Part shown: positions 62,783 through 64,000 of the stretch, piece by piece
How positions within the stretch are numbered: position 1 is the stretch's first letter
Layout: each line of letters starts with the position of its first letter
DNA from: Streptomyces sp. NBC_00289
Lineage (GTDB): Bacteria; Actinomycetota; Actinomycetes; Streptomycetales; Streptomycetaceae
DNA: 64,000 nt
Reading direction: 5' to 3'
Assembly: GCF_041435115.1 (NCBI RefSeq)
Contig: NZ_CP108046.1
Span: 6,572,001 to 6,636,000 of the forward strand
Notes under the pieces: model-generated
Database searches by the model: none
What the model was told of the DNA's origin: nothing
The model's input: the letters and a program-made list of their open reading frames with translations, nothing else
Program-made: the position numbers and the translations under genes

Positions 62783-64000
62783 TCATCGCGCATCCCCCGC
62801 CCTCAGTTCCCGCACAGCGCCCCTCCGCCCGGACCACCACGCCTGCCCCACCGCGACGCCCACCGCCAACAGCAGCACCGACAGGGCCGGGACCGTCAAG
62901 GACAGGGCGTCCGCCTGCAACTCGGCTTTGTCGGAGACGGTTTGGACGGAGGCCAGGGCAATGGTGGTCAGGTCGACGCCGGGGGAGAGGAGGCGGATGG
63001 TCGCCCAGCCGGTCAGTGCGCCGCCCGCCGCGGCGACGACGGCCTGGGGGAGGGACTCCAGGACGAGGAGGCGGCGGGCCTGGGCGCGGATGAGCCCCAT
63101 GGTGCGGAGGCGGGCCAGCAGGGCGGCACGTTCGGGGGCGGCGCGCAGCAGGGCGAGAAGCAGGGCCAGGACGGCGTAACCGGTGCCGACCGCGACCGCC
63201 GCCGTATAGACGCGTTCGGCGCCGGACTGGAGGGGCGAGTCGACGTATCGCGCGCGCTCCTCGGACCGCAGGTGTACGGCTCCGAAGGCGCCGCTCGTCC
63301 GGCGCAGCGCGCCCGCGTCCAGGTGGTCGCCGGTCAGGAGCAGGGCCGTCGGACGGGCCGCGGCGGGGCTCAGCCCGGCGCGGCCCACCACCAGGAAGTC
63401 GGCGCCGGACACCGCAGGTGTCCGATCCCGGACCAGCGTGACGCGGACGGTGACGGAGGTGCCGTCGCCGAGGAGCACGGGGAAGGGCCGCGTGCCGTAC
63501 GCCTCGGCGACCGTCGGGGAGGCCAGGGCGGGCAGGGGCGCCTGCGTGTCGGCCGGCCGTCGCCGCAACTCCCGTGCGCCGAAGGGTCCGAGGTCCGTGT
63601 GCCGGGCCAGCTCCGCGTACGCGCCGGGGTCGACTCCCACCACGGGTACCGGCTGCCCTGCGCCGTTCGGCCGGGCCTCGTACGCGATGCTCAGCTCGGT
63701 CAGGCCGCGCACGCCGGAGGTCCGGTGGACGCGGTCGGGCAGGGCGGCCGGGAGCGGGTCGTAGGAGTCGATGCGGGCGTCCGCGCCGACGGCGAGGAGC
63801 GCCGCGTGGTCCCGGGCCTCGCGCACGCCCGCGAGGACCGAGCCGCCGAAGGCCGCCGTGGTCAGCGCGGTCAGCAGCGCCAGCAGGGGCAGTGCCGTCG
63901 AGGCGGACGTGCGGCCCGCGCGGGCGAGGGACAGGTGACCCACCGCGCCCCGCAGCCGCTCGGCCGGGCGGGCCAGTCCGCGCAGCGGCAGAGGGTAGAG
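62783..64000 (-). CDS. FtsX-like ABC permease, 5' end outside window
   Basis: The C-terminal 405 or so residues of a long permease: one TM helix (about STALPLLALLTALTTAAFGGSVLAG), a large extracytoplasmic domain, then three TM helices (VAVGTGYAVLALLLALL, SLPQAVVAAAGGALTGWATI, LTVPALSVLLLAVGVAVG), the FtsX/MacB pattern. The frame is open to the edge at 64000, so the start lies beyond the window. It is translated together with the ATPase 70 bp downstream. Confidence 0.85.
   Translation of the reverse strand, partial: LYPLPLRGLARPAERLRGAVGHLSLARAGRTSASTALPLLALLTALTTAAFGGSVLAGVREARDHAALLAVGADARIDSYDPLPAALPDRVHRTSGVRGLTELSIAYEARPNGAGQPVPVVGVDPGAYAELARHTDLGPFGARELRRRPADTQAPLPALASPTVAEAYGTRPFPVLLGDGTSVTVRVTLVRDRTPAVSGADFLVVGRAGLSPAAARPTALLLTGDHLDAGALRRTSGAFGAVHLRSEERARYVDSPLQSGAERVYTAAVAVGTGYAVLALLLALLRAAPERAALLARLRTMGLIRAQARRLLVLESLPQAVVAAAGGALTGWATIRLLSPGVDLTTIALASVQTVSDKAELQADALSLTVPALSVLLLAVGVAVGQAWWSGRRGAVRELRAGDAR

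Overview
The window is high-GC DNA with Streptomyces gene architecture: GTG and TTG starts, purine-rich ribosome sites, ATGA/TGATG coupling, a P450, SpoIIE, ANTAR and STAS regulators, a pSAM2-type integrative element and a sortase LAxTG substrate. No gene in it fixes the species.

Region 1, about 1-27.8 kb, is a secondary-metabolism region. A long leftward operon (8585 to 1278) encodes a Tat-exported protein, a B12-binding mutase subunit, a very unusual 1107-residue protein joining a glutamate-mutase E-type barrel to an FAD/NAD(P)-binding domain, an acyl/aryl-CoA-ligase-like enzyme with a low-complexity insert, and a cupin. Around it lie an MBL-fold hydrolase, an antibiotic-biosynthesis monooxygenase, a frameshifted SDR, a multicopper oxidase, a P450, two MarR regulators, an SRPBCC protein, three secreted proteins, an FAD aromatic hydroxylase coupled to an O-methyltransferase, a SnoaL-like protein, an MMPL exporter and a POT transporter. 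Five promoters carry SARP-type sites: two heptamers near TCGAGCG spaced 4 bp apart, then exactly 8 bp, then a -10-like hexamer. They sit before the MBL gene, the leftward operon, the oxidase/P450 pair, the methyltransferase/hydroxylase pair and the exporter, so these units are probably one regulon. Neither the SARP gene nor a PKS/NRPS core is inside the window.

Region 2, about 27.9-39 kb, is a chromosomal stress and signalling block: a UbiB-like kinase, a SpoIIE/PP2C phosphatase broken by a one-base frameshift, two DUF5994 paralogues with sigma-B-type promoters, small membrane proteins, a PRC-barrel protein, and an operon of STAS, acetyltransferase-like and two GAF-ANTAR genes.

Region 3, 38985-51227, is a 12.2 kb actinomycete integrative and conjugative element (AICE) inserted in the 3' half of a tRNA-Arg(UCU) gene. 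It is bounded by a 47-bp perfect direct repeat. It carries a Pif-like NUDIX gene, a KorSA-like GntR regulator with three matching operators, a TraB/FtsK translocase, spread proteins, a GGDEF protein, an HUH replication initiator, excisionase and integrase, plus lower-GC cargo and two very large inverted repeats. It also brings its own copy of the tRNA terminator.

Region 4, 51.3-64 kb, is chromosomal: two tandem GTPases (the second with a long His/Asp and Arg-Thr-Glu-Ser-Gly repeat region), an SSB, a thioester-domain surface protein with a LAETG sorting signal, the ABC-F factor EttA, a thioesterase and its coupled partner, and the end of an ABC exporter whose permease runs off the right edge.
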